From positions 492,001 through 556,000 of the forward strand of contig JAJOZX010001864.1 of NCBI GenBank assembly GCA_023014485.1: 64,000 nucleotides of DNA. Reading direction: 5' to 3'. A program made the translations under genes and the position numbers. The stretch's first letter is position 1. Each line of letters starts with the position of its first letter. This DNA is from Bathynomus jamesi. Lineage: Eukaryota > Arthropoda > Malacostraca > Isopoda > Cirolanidae. The notes beneath the pieces are model-generated. The model was not told the origin of the DNA, made no database searches, and saw nothing but the letters and a program-made list of their open reading frames with translations. Shown one piece after another: positions 22,945-33,170 of the stretch.

Positions 22945-23288
22945 ACTTTTTTTTAATACCGGACTAATTCCGGTATTAAAAAAAATACCGGTCTGTTAAG
23001 AGAGTCCGGTATTAAGCGAATTCCAGTAGAGAGAAGTCCGGTATTAAGCGAATTCCGGTAGAGAGAAGTCCGGTATTAAGCGAATTCCGGTAGAGAGAAG
23101 TCCGGTATTAAGCGAATTCCGGTAGAGAGAAGTCCGGTATTAAGCGAATTCCGGTAGAGAGAAGTCCGGTATTAAGCGAATTCCGGTAGAGAGAAGTCCG
23201 GTATTAAGCGAATTCCGGTAGAGAGAAGTCCGGTATTAAGCGAATTCCGGTAGAGAGCAGTCCGGTATAGAGGAATAATTGTACTGTA
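22945..23288. repeat. 32-bp minisatellite beside a pogo-like end
   Basis: Eight tandem copies of a 32-bp unit (AGTCCGGTATTAAGCG then AATTCCGGTAGAGAGA) span 23003-23270. On the left is a hairpin of TTTTTTTTAATACCGGA with its inverse (22948-22985). On the right, reading inward from 23288, the sequence is CAGTACAATTATTCCTCTAT, which resembles a pogo/Tigger terminus next to TA. The units look like an amplified subterminal region of such an element. Confidence 0.8.
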
Positions 23289-23289
23289 T

Positions 23290-24030
23290 CCATAATATAT
23301 CGTTAACATTTTATTCTGATAGCCAAATGAAGTGAAAAATTGAAAAATTAAGAAATAAGAACAAATTTATTCTTAGAAATAAGAACATTTAAGAACCCCG
23401 CTTCTTCCGTACCTTAACAGTTGAAATTTCTTACTGTTAAATTTCATATTATTGCCTTCAGACCAATTGTAGATCCTGTTCATACTTTGAATTCCAGAAT
23501 AAAAAAACAGTTAAACCACCGCTGAAACAATGAAGTCCACTCGCGTTGAGTCCATAATTATACCCTGACTGAAATTCTTCCCTAACATGTTATTAAACCA
23601 GTTATATTATACGGTAGGCAATTTTTTTCCAGTCAAAGCGGGTATAAAGAACTCCAGAAGTATAAAATGAGGTGTTGTAAAATATCTTCTTAACAAAATA
23701 GTCAATTTTGAAGATACTATTACTGTTGCAGTCAAAAAGCTTTTTGTTTAATTTACACAAAAAAAATCTGTTTGGATTTTAGAAAAACAAAGAATTAAGT
23801 TCAAAATTATGAAGCGAACTTTTGTTATAATTGAACTAAATAAATAGCGTGACTTCAAAACAAATTTAGATAGTGTAGTATACTTTAGTATTGGGTTTGA
23901 CTTCATATGGAAACTCTAAAAATTATTAATTGCAAGTAAAAACAATCTTATGTGTTTAATCTAAACCAAATTTATTACGAACATCAATTATTAATTTACT
24001 TCAATTTCAACGCAACTTCGCAGGATAATT
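23290..24030. other. AT-rich, no recognised feature
   Basis: No coding pattern, repeat or structural RNA recognised. Confidence 0.4.
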
Positions 24031-24162
24031 ATGAACACAGTAATTTGCTGGTGTAAAATCTGTTTTGTTTTTTTTACTTATTTAAATCAAATACTTTTGA
24101 TTGTATGCTGCTTTTCATTTACTGAATCGAGCAAGCAAACAAATATTTCGGCAGTTCTTGAA

Positions 24163-24371
24163 GAGTTATTAAAAAGTTCAAGAACTCTTCAAGAGGAGTT
24201 ATTAAAAAGTTCAAGAACTCTTCAGGAGGAGTTATTAAAAAGTTCAAGAACTCTTCAGGAGGAGTTATTAAAAAGTTCAAGAACTCTTCAGGAGGAGTTA
24301 TTAAAAAGTTCAAGAACTCTTCAGGAGGAGTTATTAAAAAGTTCAAGAACTCTTCAAGAAGAGTTATTGTT
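24163..24371 (+). repeat. 33-bp minisatellite in an open frame
   Basis: Six near-identical 33-bp units (GAGTTATTAAAAAGTTC plus AAGAACTCTTCAGGAG) and a partial seventh. Because 33 is divisible by 3, the frame from 24031 to 24420 stays open and would encode a hydrophobic start followed by the 11-residue repeat ELLKSSRTLQE. The opposite strand is also open. I see no promoter or homology, so I treat it as a minisatellite and not a gene. Confidence 0.8.
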
Positions 24372-24535
24372 CAAGAACTCTTCAAAAACAGTTATTAAAG
24401 AGTTATTAAAGAATTATTAAGGATTCTTAAAGGGCTCTTCAAGAGTTCTTAAGAAATAGTTCATATTTTCAGTTTAAATTCCATTTGAATTTTATATGTT
24501 CGTCATTTGGTTAGTTTTAACTCCGTACAAACAGC

Positions 24536-24722
24536 CAGAAAGGTCATGCGACGGAGGGGACCCTACAATTTTACGTGGGATCCGAACCACGAGTCACTAC
24601 ATCATCTGAACGCAAAGGACGGTCAATCATCAAACTATGATATTACCAAGACTCAGCGTCGTTTAACTTCGTTGATCTTGCGGGAAGCGGAAAAGCGAGG
24701 TGGCCAACCCAATGTAGCCCTT
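24536..24722 (-). mobile_element. 5S-rRNA-derived SINE, copy a
   Basis: On the minus strand the head reads GCAAGATCAACGAAGTTAAA and further on GACCGTCC, matching the middle of animal 5S rRNA including its internal promoter. The body then has GTGGTTCGGATCCCACGT and ATTGTAGGG. Three more copies follow within 5 kb. The length is near 190 bp. Confidence 0.7.
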
Positions 24723-24887
24723 GTGACTTTCGTAAATCAAATATTATCTCGACTCTTGAGTCACAAAATAAACCATTTGTTATTTATGACTTTTATCACT
24801 TTTTACACCCTCTTAACAGCACCAAATGTACCGTAAAAATGAACTTTAAAAGATCGCGCGTGTATATATATATATATACTGTATATA

Positions 24888-25081
24888 CAGGGTGGCGCAA
24901 AAGTCGCGCATCATAGGAATTTTCAGTGTTGATTATAATATTTTTTTTTTTCTTTTTGGTAGGGGATGGCTGCGAAATTAACAATAGAGGAGAGGGTGAG
25001 CTTAGTTTTAATGCTGGAATACCAGGTACAACAAATCGATGAATCGGTACAGAATTTAAATTCTGTATCGATTCGTCGATT

Positions 25082-25086
<5 letters not shown>
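24888..25086 (+). mobile_element. Left part of a mariner-type MITE
   Basis: It starts after TA with CAGGGTGGCGCAAAAGTCGC, identical to the complete MITE at 47661. It holds a short transposase start (MAAKLTIEERVSLVLM) and an internal hairpin with ATTTAAATTCTGTA at its centre. Its right end is replaced by a (TA)n array. Confidence 0.8.
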
Positions 25087-25162
<76 letters not shown>

Positions 25163-25182
25163 ACATATATATATATATATAT
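25087..25182. repeat. (TA)n microsatellite
   Basis: A TA run with two short interruptions. Confidence 0.95.
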
Positions 25183-25456
25183 GTCCCCGCAAGGGGGTTC
25201 TAAGCTCGTGCTCTTGAGTGCTCTTTGTGCTCGTTTGTACGTGCTTGTTCCTGGAGGTTTCACGTGCGCCCTCCCGGCCCTAGCACCCAAGGATGATGGG
25301 GCTCGACCCTGCAGTCCTTGTCATCCTTGGTCTTTTTCCACTTCGACTGTCCCCTCCACCCTTTCTTTTTCCTCTGTCTTTCCTCTCACTTTTTCTTTGT
25401 TTTTCCGCTGAGATATGCCCTTTAAATAGAGGCGAATCGGTTCTTCCTGAACTAAA

Positions 25457-25475
<19 letters not shown>
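25183..25475 (+). mobile_element. Retroelement 3' end with poly(A) (unassigned)
   Basis: A GC-richer, pyrimidine-rich block ends in about 20 A residues and passes into (TA)n. The abrupt change in composition and the A tail suggest the 3' UTR of a poly(A) retroelement or a processed transcript. No coding sequence is recognised. Confidence 0.4.

Positions 25476-25535
<60 letters not shown>
25453..25535. repeat. Poly(A) followed by (TA)n
   Basis: About 20 A then about 30 TA units, growing from the A tail of the preceding element. Confidence 0.9.
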
Positions 25536-25538
<3 letters not shown>

Positions 25539-25625
25539 AAACGTAGTAAACTAAACTTTAAAGCAAAATATGGTTTTCATTCCGCCCGAATTATTCTGAC
25601 AGAGGTCAAGCTTGTTGCCGCACTT

Positions 25626-25725
25626 TAGACATACAGCTTAACGTGGAATCCGAACCATAACCCACCAAGGAAGTCAGAAATTACAAAGTCGTCGGACTCG
25701 ATCTCACGACTCCCGATTAGAAGCA
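25626..25725 (-). mobile_element. tRNA-type SINE fragment
   Basis: On the minus strand GGTTCGGATTCCACGTTAAG then CTGTATGTC matches the middle of the SINE at 62327-62608, preceded by GAGATCGAGTCC. Truncated on both sides. Confidence 0.5.
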
Positions 25726-25732
25726 CAGAATA

Positions 25733-25747
25733 TATGTGTGTGTGTGT

Positions 25748-25837
<90 letters not shown>
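25733..25837. repeat. (GT)n-(TA)n microsatellite
   Basis: A TG/GT run followed by about 29 TA units, ending exactly at a mariner terminus. Confidence 0.95.
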
Positions 25838-25840
<3 letters not shown>

Positions 25841-27180
25841 TCCCCAAAAAATGTTTACACATCATATTAACATATACTGTATATATCAATAAGCAAAATA
25901 GGCGGATAGTAAATAGATAACAATAGGCTTCTTTAATGTTTAAATGTTCGAAATATCAGCCAGCAGCGTCAATACCTTCATGGTTGTGCTGCTTACTTTA
26001 ATGTTTTAAATGTTCAAAATGTCCGCCACTAGCATCAATACATTCTTGACAACGGCGCGCAACAGATCGGCATACTGTTCGGAGTGGAATGTTGGCAGAG
26101 GCTATTTCAATTCGTGTCTCAAGGCCTGTAGTGTCCTTGGTTTTCAGCATACACAGTGTTCTTCAGAGTGCTCCACAAGTAAAAGTCTAAGGGTGTTAAG
26201 TCAGGAGATCGTGGTGGATACTCCGTACATCCCTACGTCCTATCCATCTTCTAGGAAAACAAACACTGAGAAAATTTCTAACGTCATTGTGGTAATGTGG
26301 TGGCGCGCCATCCTGTTGAAAGTAACACTCTTCTTCCAAAAAAAGAGCTCTGATTGAAGGTACAATGTTGCCTTGCAGCATTGATAAGTAAGCAGCACCT
26401 GTGACAGTGTCCTCAAAGAAAAATGGCCCTATCAGTCCTCTGGAAGACAGACCACACCACACTGACACTCCTGGTTGATTAAGTGCTCGTTCTTCTGTTA
26501 CGTTTGGATTTTCGGTGGCCCAGTACACACAGTCGTGTCGAGTGATAGTACCATTAAGTTTAAAAGTGGCTTCATCGGACCAAACAATGAAATCAGGAAA
26601 AGATTGTTTTTCATCACACATGTGCAAAAACCACTCACAAAATTCTTTTCGACGATCTGGATCGTCTTCATTCATTGCATGAAGCAGTCTAGGTATGTAC
26701 GCCGTACGGTTTCCACTTTTCACGTCGCAAAATGCGATGAAGCTGGATTTAGAAACACCAGTCTCACGAGAACATTGCCTTGTAGACTTATTTGGAGAGT
26801 TTGTGAAGGCCTGTAACACGGTATCAACACTTTTATTGTCAGTTGAAGTGCGACGTCTTCCAGATCGGCCTTTGTTGACGTTTTGCACTGTTCCGTCAAT
26901 CTCAAACTTATCACGTAATCTTGTAATTGTTACCCGTGATGGTGGTAATGTTCCAAACTCATTTCTCCAATGTCTCTATACCTCAGCCACATTCGCCGTC
27001 TTCCAGTATTGCTTCAGAATCCACTTACGTTGCTCAAACGATAAGCAATGCCCCCATTTCCTGTAACAAGGGCTACTACCGTTATTTAAGTACAATACAC
27101 CATTACTATACTACTATTACTAAGTACTATAAATATACTAATACATCAGCGCATATTACTATCATCTAAAGTGTGCATGT

Positions 27181-27235
<55 letters not shown>

Positions 27236-27272
27236 AATATGATGTGTGTAAACATTTTATTGGGACACCTGG
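25838..27272 (-). mobile_element. Mariner-like element (about 1.43 kb)
   Basis: About 36-bp terminal inverted repeats, GTGTCCCCAAAAAATGTTTA and onward to CATATTAACA on both sides. The left tip (CAGG) seems lost into the TA array. A 49-bp (TA)n run (27182-27231) is embedded near the right repeat. The transposase gene is on the minus strand. This is the longest relative of the deleted element at 12024. Confidence 0.85.
25950..27050 (-). pseudogene. Mariner-like transposase, nearly complete but broken
   Basis: In coding order: FEQRKWILKQYWKTANVAEV (DNA-binding helix, then an in-frame stop), [14 protein letters not shown] and [11 protein letters not shown] linker, a second helix region with [28 protein letters not shown], the first Asp in [14 protein letters not shown], the second in [15 protein letters not shown], and after a frame shift the third in [14 protein letters not shown]. 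The Asp-to-Asp spacing of the last pair is longer than the 34 residues of classical mariner. A stop near 26975 and a shift near 26210 inactivate it. It would cut and paste its own TIR-bounded DNA at TA sites. Confidence 0.8.
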
Positions 27273-27280
27273 TATATGAA

Positions 27281-27883
27281 AGAGGGACCAAGGCCGAACA
27301 CCCGCAAAAACGCCTCCCATAGGAAGAGAAAAAGATAGCCGAAATCAAGATTCAAAGTTTTCAAGATGCTTGGACACTCTACGGTTGAAAGATTGGAAGT
27401 CAAAGCCAGGAAGAAAGATGGATTGAGGAAGGTTGATCCAGAGTTGACCGATTGAGTACATGAAAGATTGAGAATACCGATTAACCCTTGCGTAAGAGAG
27501 TTGAATAGAAAATGTGTCGAAAATCTGGTACTGCAAGCTCTCCTTAAAGGAGGCATGACGTTAGAGGTTTCAGAAAAGCAGTACTCGTTATAATAGCGAT
27601 AGTAAAGAGAGAGTGAGGCAACACTGCGACGATCAGAGAGGGATTGAAGATAATCAGTAAGAAGCGAGGACTCGATGAGACGAAAAGCCTTTAATTTCAC
27701 TCGGTCAAGTAAAGCTGTGTGGGTTGGGTCACCTTACACATGAGAAGCATACTCCATACAAGGGCGGACAAGGCCCTTGTATAGAGACAGCAGCTGAGTG
27801 GAAATGCTGGAAAACGCGGAACCGGTACAGTACACCTAACCTTTTAAAAGCTGTTTTAGAAAGAGAGTATATGTGATTTTTCC
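27281..27883 (-). mobile_element. LINE F 3' fragment
   Basis: Minus-strand sequence matches 8030-8570 of LINE F: LPQSIFLPGFDFQSFNRRVS, LNLSCTQSVNSG, and the 3' non-coding part with GGAGGCGTTTTTGCGG. Its 3' end touches the mariner boundary at 27272. The reading frame is broken. Confidence 0.75.
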
Positions 27884-27889
27884 ATATAC

Positions 27890-27912
27890 AAACACACACA
27901 CACAACACACAC

Positions 27913-27951
<39 letters not shown>
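27890..27951. repeat. (CA)n-(TA)n microsatellite
   Basis: Short CA run then about 18 TA units. Confidence 0.9.
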
Positions 27952-27952
<1 letters not shown>

Positions 27953-28009
27953 AAAATCAAGTGTCCTCCACATCTCTCCATCTCACTTCTCCCTACATCC
28001 ACACATCGA

Positions 28010-28245
28010 GCTAAGTCGTGGTCAATGTCGTAACACCATTTACCGTCGATCAGCAAAGTTAAGCGACATTTGGTCTGGGTTGTAATTGGATGGGGTACCG
28101 TCCTCTTCCTCCAAGTTATGTAGCGACTAGTGGTTTGGATCCCACGTAAAGCTGTAGGCTCCCTCCGTAATATGAGCTTAGAAGTTGCAAAGAAGGTTAA
28201 AGAACCTCATCAAACAACATCGCCAGATCCATAAATGGCCTCATT
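28010..28245 (+). mobile_element. 5S-rRNA-derived SINE, copy b
   Basis: The head contains GCAAAGTTAAGCGACATT, GGTCTGGGTTGTAATTGG and ATGGGGTACCG, which align with the A-box, intermediate element and C-box region of 5S rRNA (the internal pol III promoter). The body has GTGGTTTGGATCCCACGT and AAGCTGTAGG. It is too diverged and too long to be a working 5S gene. Plus-strand orientation, opposite to the other three copies. Confidence 0.75.
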
Positions 28246-28518
28246 TCATTTTACCTACCTCCCCCCCTAATCTCTCTTTATACGTTTCCAATAACACCGC
28301 CCCCCCCCCTCAAAAAATAAGAGAAAAAGAGATACGCAATAGTCGGTAGAACATGCATTCAGATTCTGATAGAAGATTTAAGTTCTGAGTCCCCGTAATC
28401 TCTTAGAATATACAGAGGAATCTCTTAGAATATACAGAGGGATTATTTGCGGGGTTGAGAATGCATCAATCTGTCTATATACGAAAATTCACAGAAAAGC
28501 ATTCCAAGAAGAGAATGC

Positions 28519-28520
<2 letters not shown>

Positions 28521-28560
<40 letters not shown>

Positions 28561-28566
28561 TGTGTG
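28521..28566. repeat. (GT)n microsatellite
   Basis: About 22 GT units, directly against a hairpin repeat. Confidence 0.95.
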
Positions 28567-28567
28567 A

Positions 28568-28735
28568 TGCAAACCCACAGGGAAAAAGAAAAATGATTCC
28601 AAGGCCTTTCGTGTATTCAGAAGTACACCTCGTCACCTGACGAATACACGAAAGGCCTTGGAATTATTTTTCTTTTTCCGTTAGTTTGCATCATTCATTC
28701 ATTTCACATGTTTAATTGTGAAATTCATCCCATAT
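28568..28735. repeat. Hairpin repeat next to microsatellite (copy 2)
   Basis: Arms of about 55 bp (AAAAAGAAAAATGATTCCAA, GGCCTTTCGTGTATTC and inverse), then TTGTGAAATTCATCCCATATAC and a CA/TA run. It is homologous to copy 1 at 16962-17145, including the trailing segment. Confidence 0.75.
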
Positions 28736-28767
<32 letters not shown>

Positions 28768-28796
28768 GTTTGTAGTTGTTAAATTTCTTTCGTAAC

Positions 28797-28984
28797 GGTA
28801 AAGGTCATGTGACGAAGGAGACCTATACAACTTTACATGAATGAGATTCGAGGTACCACGGGTCGCTACATCATCTTAAACCGGTGGACGGTCCCTCTTG
28901 CAACTACGAAACGAACTAAAGGTCACTTTAACTTCGTTAATCAAACGAGAAGCGGTGTTTTGACGTGAACACGACGTAGCCTGA
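28797..28984 (-). mobile_element. 5S-rRNA-derived SINE, copy c
   Basis: On the minus strand GGCTACGTCGTGTTCACG starts the copy, followed by CTTCTCGTTTGATTAACG and AAGTTAA, matching the 5' half of 5S rRNA. The body keeps AAGATGATGTAGCGACCCG, and the core motif is partly degraded. It ends in TCACATGACCTTTACC. Confidence 0.7.
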
Positions 28985-29336
28985 CTCAGTTTTCAAAGGA
29001 AGCTTTACTGGGACAGTGTTTTGTATTTTGTTCCATTTTCACTTTAATTCGTGTTGGCAGGTAATCGTAGAAAATCGTACAAAATCAAACAAAAATTATA
29101 CAAAATCGTGTAAAATCGAACAAAAATCATATAAAATGGTACAAAATCGAACAATTTTTTTTACAAAATCTTACAAAGAATTCAGCTCCAATTGCGTTTC
29201 TATGCCATCGTCACAATTAGGCTTCAAATGCTCTTAATTAAACGTTCCATCTATTTCATATTAATTACTTTTCTTCTGCGAAATTACCTTTGTGCTAAAA
29301 TAATGAAATGATGGGGTTAACTTCCTTTACGACATC

Positions 29337-29521
29337 TAAGGTCATATGACGAAGGAGACCTATGGCTTTACGGCTTTACGTGGGATCCGAAACACGGGTC
29401 GCTACATAACAATCTGGACGCAGAAGACGGAATCTCATCCGACTACAACCCAGACCCAGTATCGCGTAACTTCGGTGATCGATGAGAAGCGCCATTACGA
29501 CACTGATTCCGACGTAGCTTA
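29337..29521 (-). mobile_element. 5S-rRNA-derived SINE, copy d
   Basis: The best-preserved 5S head in the window: on the minus strand CTTCTCATCGATCACCGAAG, then TTACGCGATACTGGGTCTGG and GTTGTAGTCGGATGAGA. The body has TTTCGGATCCCACGTAAAG and ends TCATATGACCTTA. The distance to copy c is only 350 bp. Confidence 0.8.
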
Positions 29522-29529
29522 CGTTTCGC

Positions 29530-30480
29530 TCTTTACGAGGTTTTGGAATATAAAGTCGAATGCAGTCGGTCACTGTACCTTATACTTAGTGTTTAACTCG
29601 TCCTTTCTTAAAATTACATCTTAAAATTACATCATTCTGGAGTAAATTTTGTATACAAATGTATCGACAACGAACCAAATTTAACGAAAAAGTTTCGTAT
29701 ACGACGTACTATTTAGTGTATCGTTGAAATTAATATTGTATTCTATTATTATTTATAATATTCAATAACATATTTATATATATAATTTATTAAAATAAAT
29801 AAAAGTGAATATATTTATCGTTTGCTAAAATCGGGAATTTATTAATGATACAAAATATAAAAGTTTGACATAAATGTAAAACGTAAGTTAGGTTATATGA
29901 ATTTCAAGTAGGCCTAAGGTAAATTCCAGAAAAGAATATATCCTGCACGAAAACATTCAAACGGGTCTTAACATGATTTTACTGGAACATGTGACTTTTT
30001 TTTCATTTAACCAATAGGATTGGGAGAATATGTCACGTGATGCCACACCATGAGTTCATCCAATCATGTATTTGTAAACAATTTTAGTGTTAAAAAAATA
30101 CTTGAAATAAATATCAAAATCGTTAATTAAGTTAATTAAAGTTAATTAAATAATATAAAACAGTTAGAAATTTGGAAAACTCATAAAAATAGTGTATTTA
30201 AAGTTGTTTGTAAGTTCCAGGATCACGGTACAAAAAGCCCTAAAAACATTCTGGCGGGAAACACAATCACAGATGGGAGGTCACGAATGAAACGAAACAA
30301 GAGAGCGCACAAGAAGACCGGAGGAAAGAGGATAGTCGGTAACAGCCATGCAGAGGGAGAAGAGTAGAGCTAAATAATCACTGTTTCCCGGGCAATTCAG
30401 AATTTCCTAAAGAGTTAATGATAAAGTTTGATTTAAGCCAATTAAGATATTGCTTATACTGTATATTTTTTTTTCTTTAC
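29530..30480. other. AT-rich, no recognised feature
   Basis: No coding pattern recognised. TTAATTAAAG runs occur near 30125-30150. Confidence 0.4.
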
Positions 30481-30482
30481 TA

Positions 30483-31852
30483 CTAGGGGCACTCAAAATA
30501 TTTTGCCCCGCCACTTTTTCTTAGCTAAATAATAGGCCATGGGGCTGAAATGCCTTTTGGGCAGTAAGTTTGAACTTTCTGCGCTTCACAGAACCGGATT
30601 TTTCCAGTTTGAAACTCCCATCCTTGTATAAAACCGCTTTTAAACGCCCTTGTATAAAACTGATGGTTAACGCAGTTTCGAAAATGGCGTCTGACAGTGA
30701 TGTGCGCCGTAAACAGAGCTGTTATCGAGTTTTTAAACGCAGAGAAGGAAACAGTTGGACATATTCACAAACGTCTACAAAACGTTTACGGAGATGCTGT
30801 TGTTGATCGAAGCACAGTTGGACGCTGGTCTAAACGTGTGAGGTCATCGGAGAGGGAGAGCCAGCCTCGATGATGAGCCACGCAGCGGTCGCCCGGCATC
30901 GGCTGTCACATCTCACACTGTGCAACGTGCTAACAGCAACCTTCGATCAAATCGATCAAATCTAGCTCACTGGAGCTAGGAATTAGTGAAGGAAGTGTGA
31001 ATACGATAATTCAGCAACTGGGATACTCAAAAGTGTGTTCACGGTTTGTTCCTCGTCAACTGACTGAAGATCACAAAGCCCGAAGAAAAGAAATTGCTTC
31101 TGAGTCATTGGTTCGACACGAGACAGAAGGGGATGACTTCCTTTCACGAATTGTGACTGGGGATGAGACTTGGGTACACCACTTTCAACCTGAAACAAAA
31201 CGTCAATCCATGGAGTGGCATCACGCAGACTCCCCACGCAAGAAAAAGTTCAAAATGGCTCCCTCTGCAGGAAAGGTTATGGCCACCATCTTCTGGGACA
31301 TGAAAGGGGTGATTCTGGTGAATATTATGAAGAAAGGACACACAAACAATCAACTCAGAGGCATATATTGCTACCCTACAGAGACTCCAGAGACGTATAA
31401 AGCGAGCTCGACCGGAGAGAGAACTGGAACACGTCCTTCTTTTGCACGATAACGCAAGACCACACAACAGTTTGCAAACAAGAGAGGCCATCACAAAAAT
31501 GCGCTTCACTGTGTTACCCCACCCTCCATACAGCTCGGATCTGGCACCTTCAGACTTCCATTTGTTTGGGCCAATGAAGGATGCTATTCGTGGAAGAAAG
31601 TTTCAGAGTGACGATGAGGTTATTGAGGAGGTTAAGAGGTGGCTCCAGCGGAACCCAGCGGACTTTTACCAGCAAGGAATGAAGGCCCTTGTTTCGAGGT
31701 GGAGGAAAGCCGTAGAAAAGGATGGAGACTATGTGGAAAAATAAAAATTGTCAAAAAGGTATGTAACTACGTGTGTACAAAATTTCTGGAACTTACAAAG
31801 AAACTTGGAAAGAAAAAAAAAGGGTGGGGCAAAATATATTGAGTGGCCCTCG
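30483..31852 (+). mobile_element. Mariner element, DD34D type (1.37 kb)
   Basis: The ends begin CTAGGGGCACTCAAAATATT on the left and CGAGGGCCACTCAATATATT on the right, inverted, with TTTTGCCCC shared next, and TA on both flanks. The single gene is on the plus strand. Full length for the family. Confidence 0.85.
30687..31744 (+). pseudogene. Mariner transposase (DD34D), frameshifted
   Basis: The start region in one frame gives MASDSDVRRK. The helix-turn-helix continues in another as AVIEFLNAEKETVGHIHKRL and VVDRSTVGRWSKRV, followed by two stops and the linker DEPRSGRPASA. The catalytic part has VTGDETWVHHF (first Asp, about 31155), a shift near 31345, HDNARPHNS (second Asp, 31445), and HPPYSSDLAPSDFHLF, with exactly 34 residues before the third Asp. 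It ends DYVEK and a stop. At least four frame breaks make it inactive. The pattern matches the mariner family domesticated in primate SETMAR. Confidence 0.85.
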
Positions 31853-31859
31853 TATTTAA

Positions 31860-32099
31860 TACCTGACTTAAATACATAATATTTTTCGACTAATATTTTT
31901 CATACCCGACTGTGACATGTGGTTCAAGTAAATGCCATAAGTGAAGTGATGATATTTTCCAAACAGACGAATGTGTTGGGACTAGCGATGCCGTCATCAA
32001 GGAGCTAACCTAAAGAGTAGCTCTATCGTTCCTCGTGGGTATGGTAAATTCTGGTTACCTTGGTAATATAAAACAAATCGGTGTTCAGAGAAAGGTAGG
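31860..32099. other. No recognised feature
   Basis: A short non-coding gap between two mobile elements. Confidence 0.4.
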
Positions 32100-32107
32100 C
32101 CCAGGAC

Positions 32108-32918
32108 CAATGTTCCCTCTAATTTTTTTTAGTTCGTGTGCGCAAGAAATTTTCGTTGTGCATACATTTAGATTCATGGTGAAAAATTGTGCAAACATTT
32201 CTGAGCGCTATTATCTTCAAAATTAAATGTATATAAATATTAAATACTTAAATATTATTTCCATAAGGTGATAGCTTGATCATCACGGTACTATTAAATG
32301 GATATTAAAAAACTGTTTACAATATTATATATTCTTAAAAAAGTAAACATTTTATCCATTCTAAAAATATGAATAAAATAAAAAATAGTAAAATAAAATT
32401 CAACAAAATAAAGAAATAAAATAAAAATAACATTAATTGAAAATGATTATTTTAGTTATCATTTCTCAAAACAATTTTTAGCATTTAGCAATTTAAAATA
32501 GACTATCAAGATTAATACATGATTTTATCCATTCACAAAATAGGAATAAAATAAAAAATAATTCAATAAAATATAATCAAAATAACATTAAATGAAAGTG
32601 CCTTTCATTTAAGTATTATTATTATTTCTCCCTACGATCTTTAGCATTTGCCCATTCCAAATAAACTCTATGAAGATTAATACATCCGTCATCATTCAGG
32701 TAACTTTTAATTCGCATGAGCGTGTCCAAATGATTTTCTTTCAAGCGGTTTCTTAATTTGTTCTTTATAGAATTCATTAAACTGAAATTTTTTAAATTAC
32801 TTAATTTACTGTCGTGACTCATGATACGCTTGAGCCTGTGCGCATTTTATTTTGCTGTGTGCGCGGGTTTCACAACGCGTGTGCGCGCGCACACGCGCAC
32901 ACCTTAGAGGGAACATTG
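32108..32918 (-). mobile_element. hAT element with perfect 8-bp TSD
   Basis: The ends CAATGTTCCCTCTAA and TTAGAGGGAACATTG are inverted repeats. CCCAGGAC flanks both sides (32100-32107 and 32919-32926). The interior is AT-rich, with a small transposase remnant near the right end. The right subterminal region has repeated GTGTGCGCG motifs. The clean target duplication fixes the boundaries. Confidence 0.9.
32622..32822 (-). pseudogene. hAT transposase C-terminal remnant
   Basis: 66 codons with LKNFSLMNSIKNKLRNRLKE and LDTLMRIKSYLNDDG, then LEWANAK and a stop. The pattern of a basic helix followed by LxxLMRIK resembles the C-terminal dimerisation region of a hAT transposase group. No catalytic region is left within the element. 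Confidence 0.55.
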
Positions 32919-32929
32919 CCCAGGACCGA

Positions 32930-33167
32930 AAGAGGGCCGTGGTCAACATCCTGTAAACTCAAGGCCTACTCTCGTATGAGATGGGCTTACCGTAGGTGCT
33001 GTCGTAACGCCAAAACGATACAACTCACCCACGTATGCTGATACGCTACGAATCAGCTGGCTATCGCTACCAATTTTGTAATAATATAACACGAGTAAAG
33101 TCCTCGTTACTATTTCACAGATCTAAACGACTGATAGTCAAAATTAATAAATAGACAGAACTGTTCA
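32930..33167. other. No recognised feature
   Basis: A short unique stretch between two mobile elements. Confidence 0.4.
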
Positions 33168-33170
33168 TTA

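Noticed and set aside
22945..23288. A CRISPR array
   Set aside because: The 32-bp units are directly tandem without unique spacers, and the surroundings are animal DNA.
24163..24371. A CRISPR array or structured repeat RNA
   Set aside because: The 33-bp units have no spacers; simple tandem duplication explains them.
3770..25163. Open frames made of alternating Tyr-Ile residues, and similar ones with Arg-Glu or Ser-Leu runs (for example near 3770, 7509, 12979, 24796, 42014)
   Set aside because: They are translations of (TA)n and (TC)n arrays. Both strands are open for trivial reasons and there is no conserved sequence.
28010..28130. A 5S rRNA gene
   Set aside because: It resembles 5S rRNA but is too diverged, continues into a common non-5S body, and three more such copies lie nearby.
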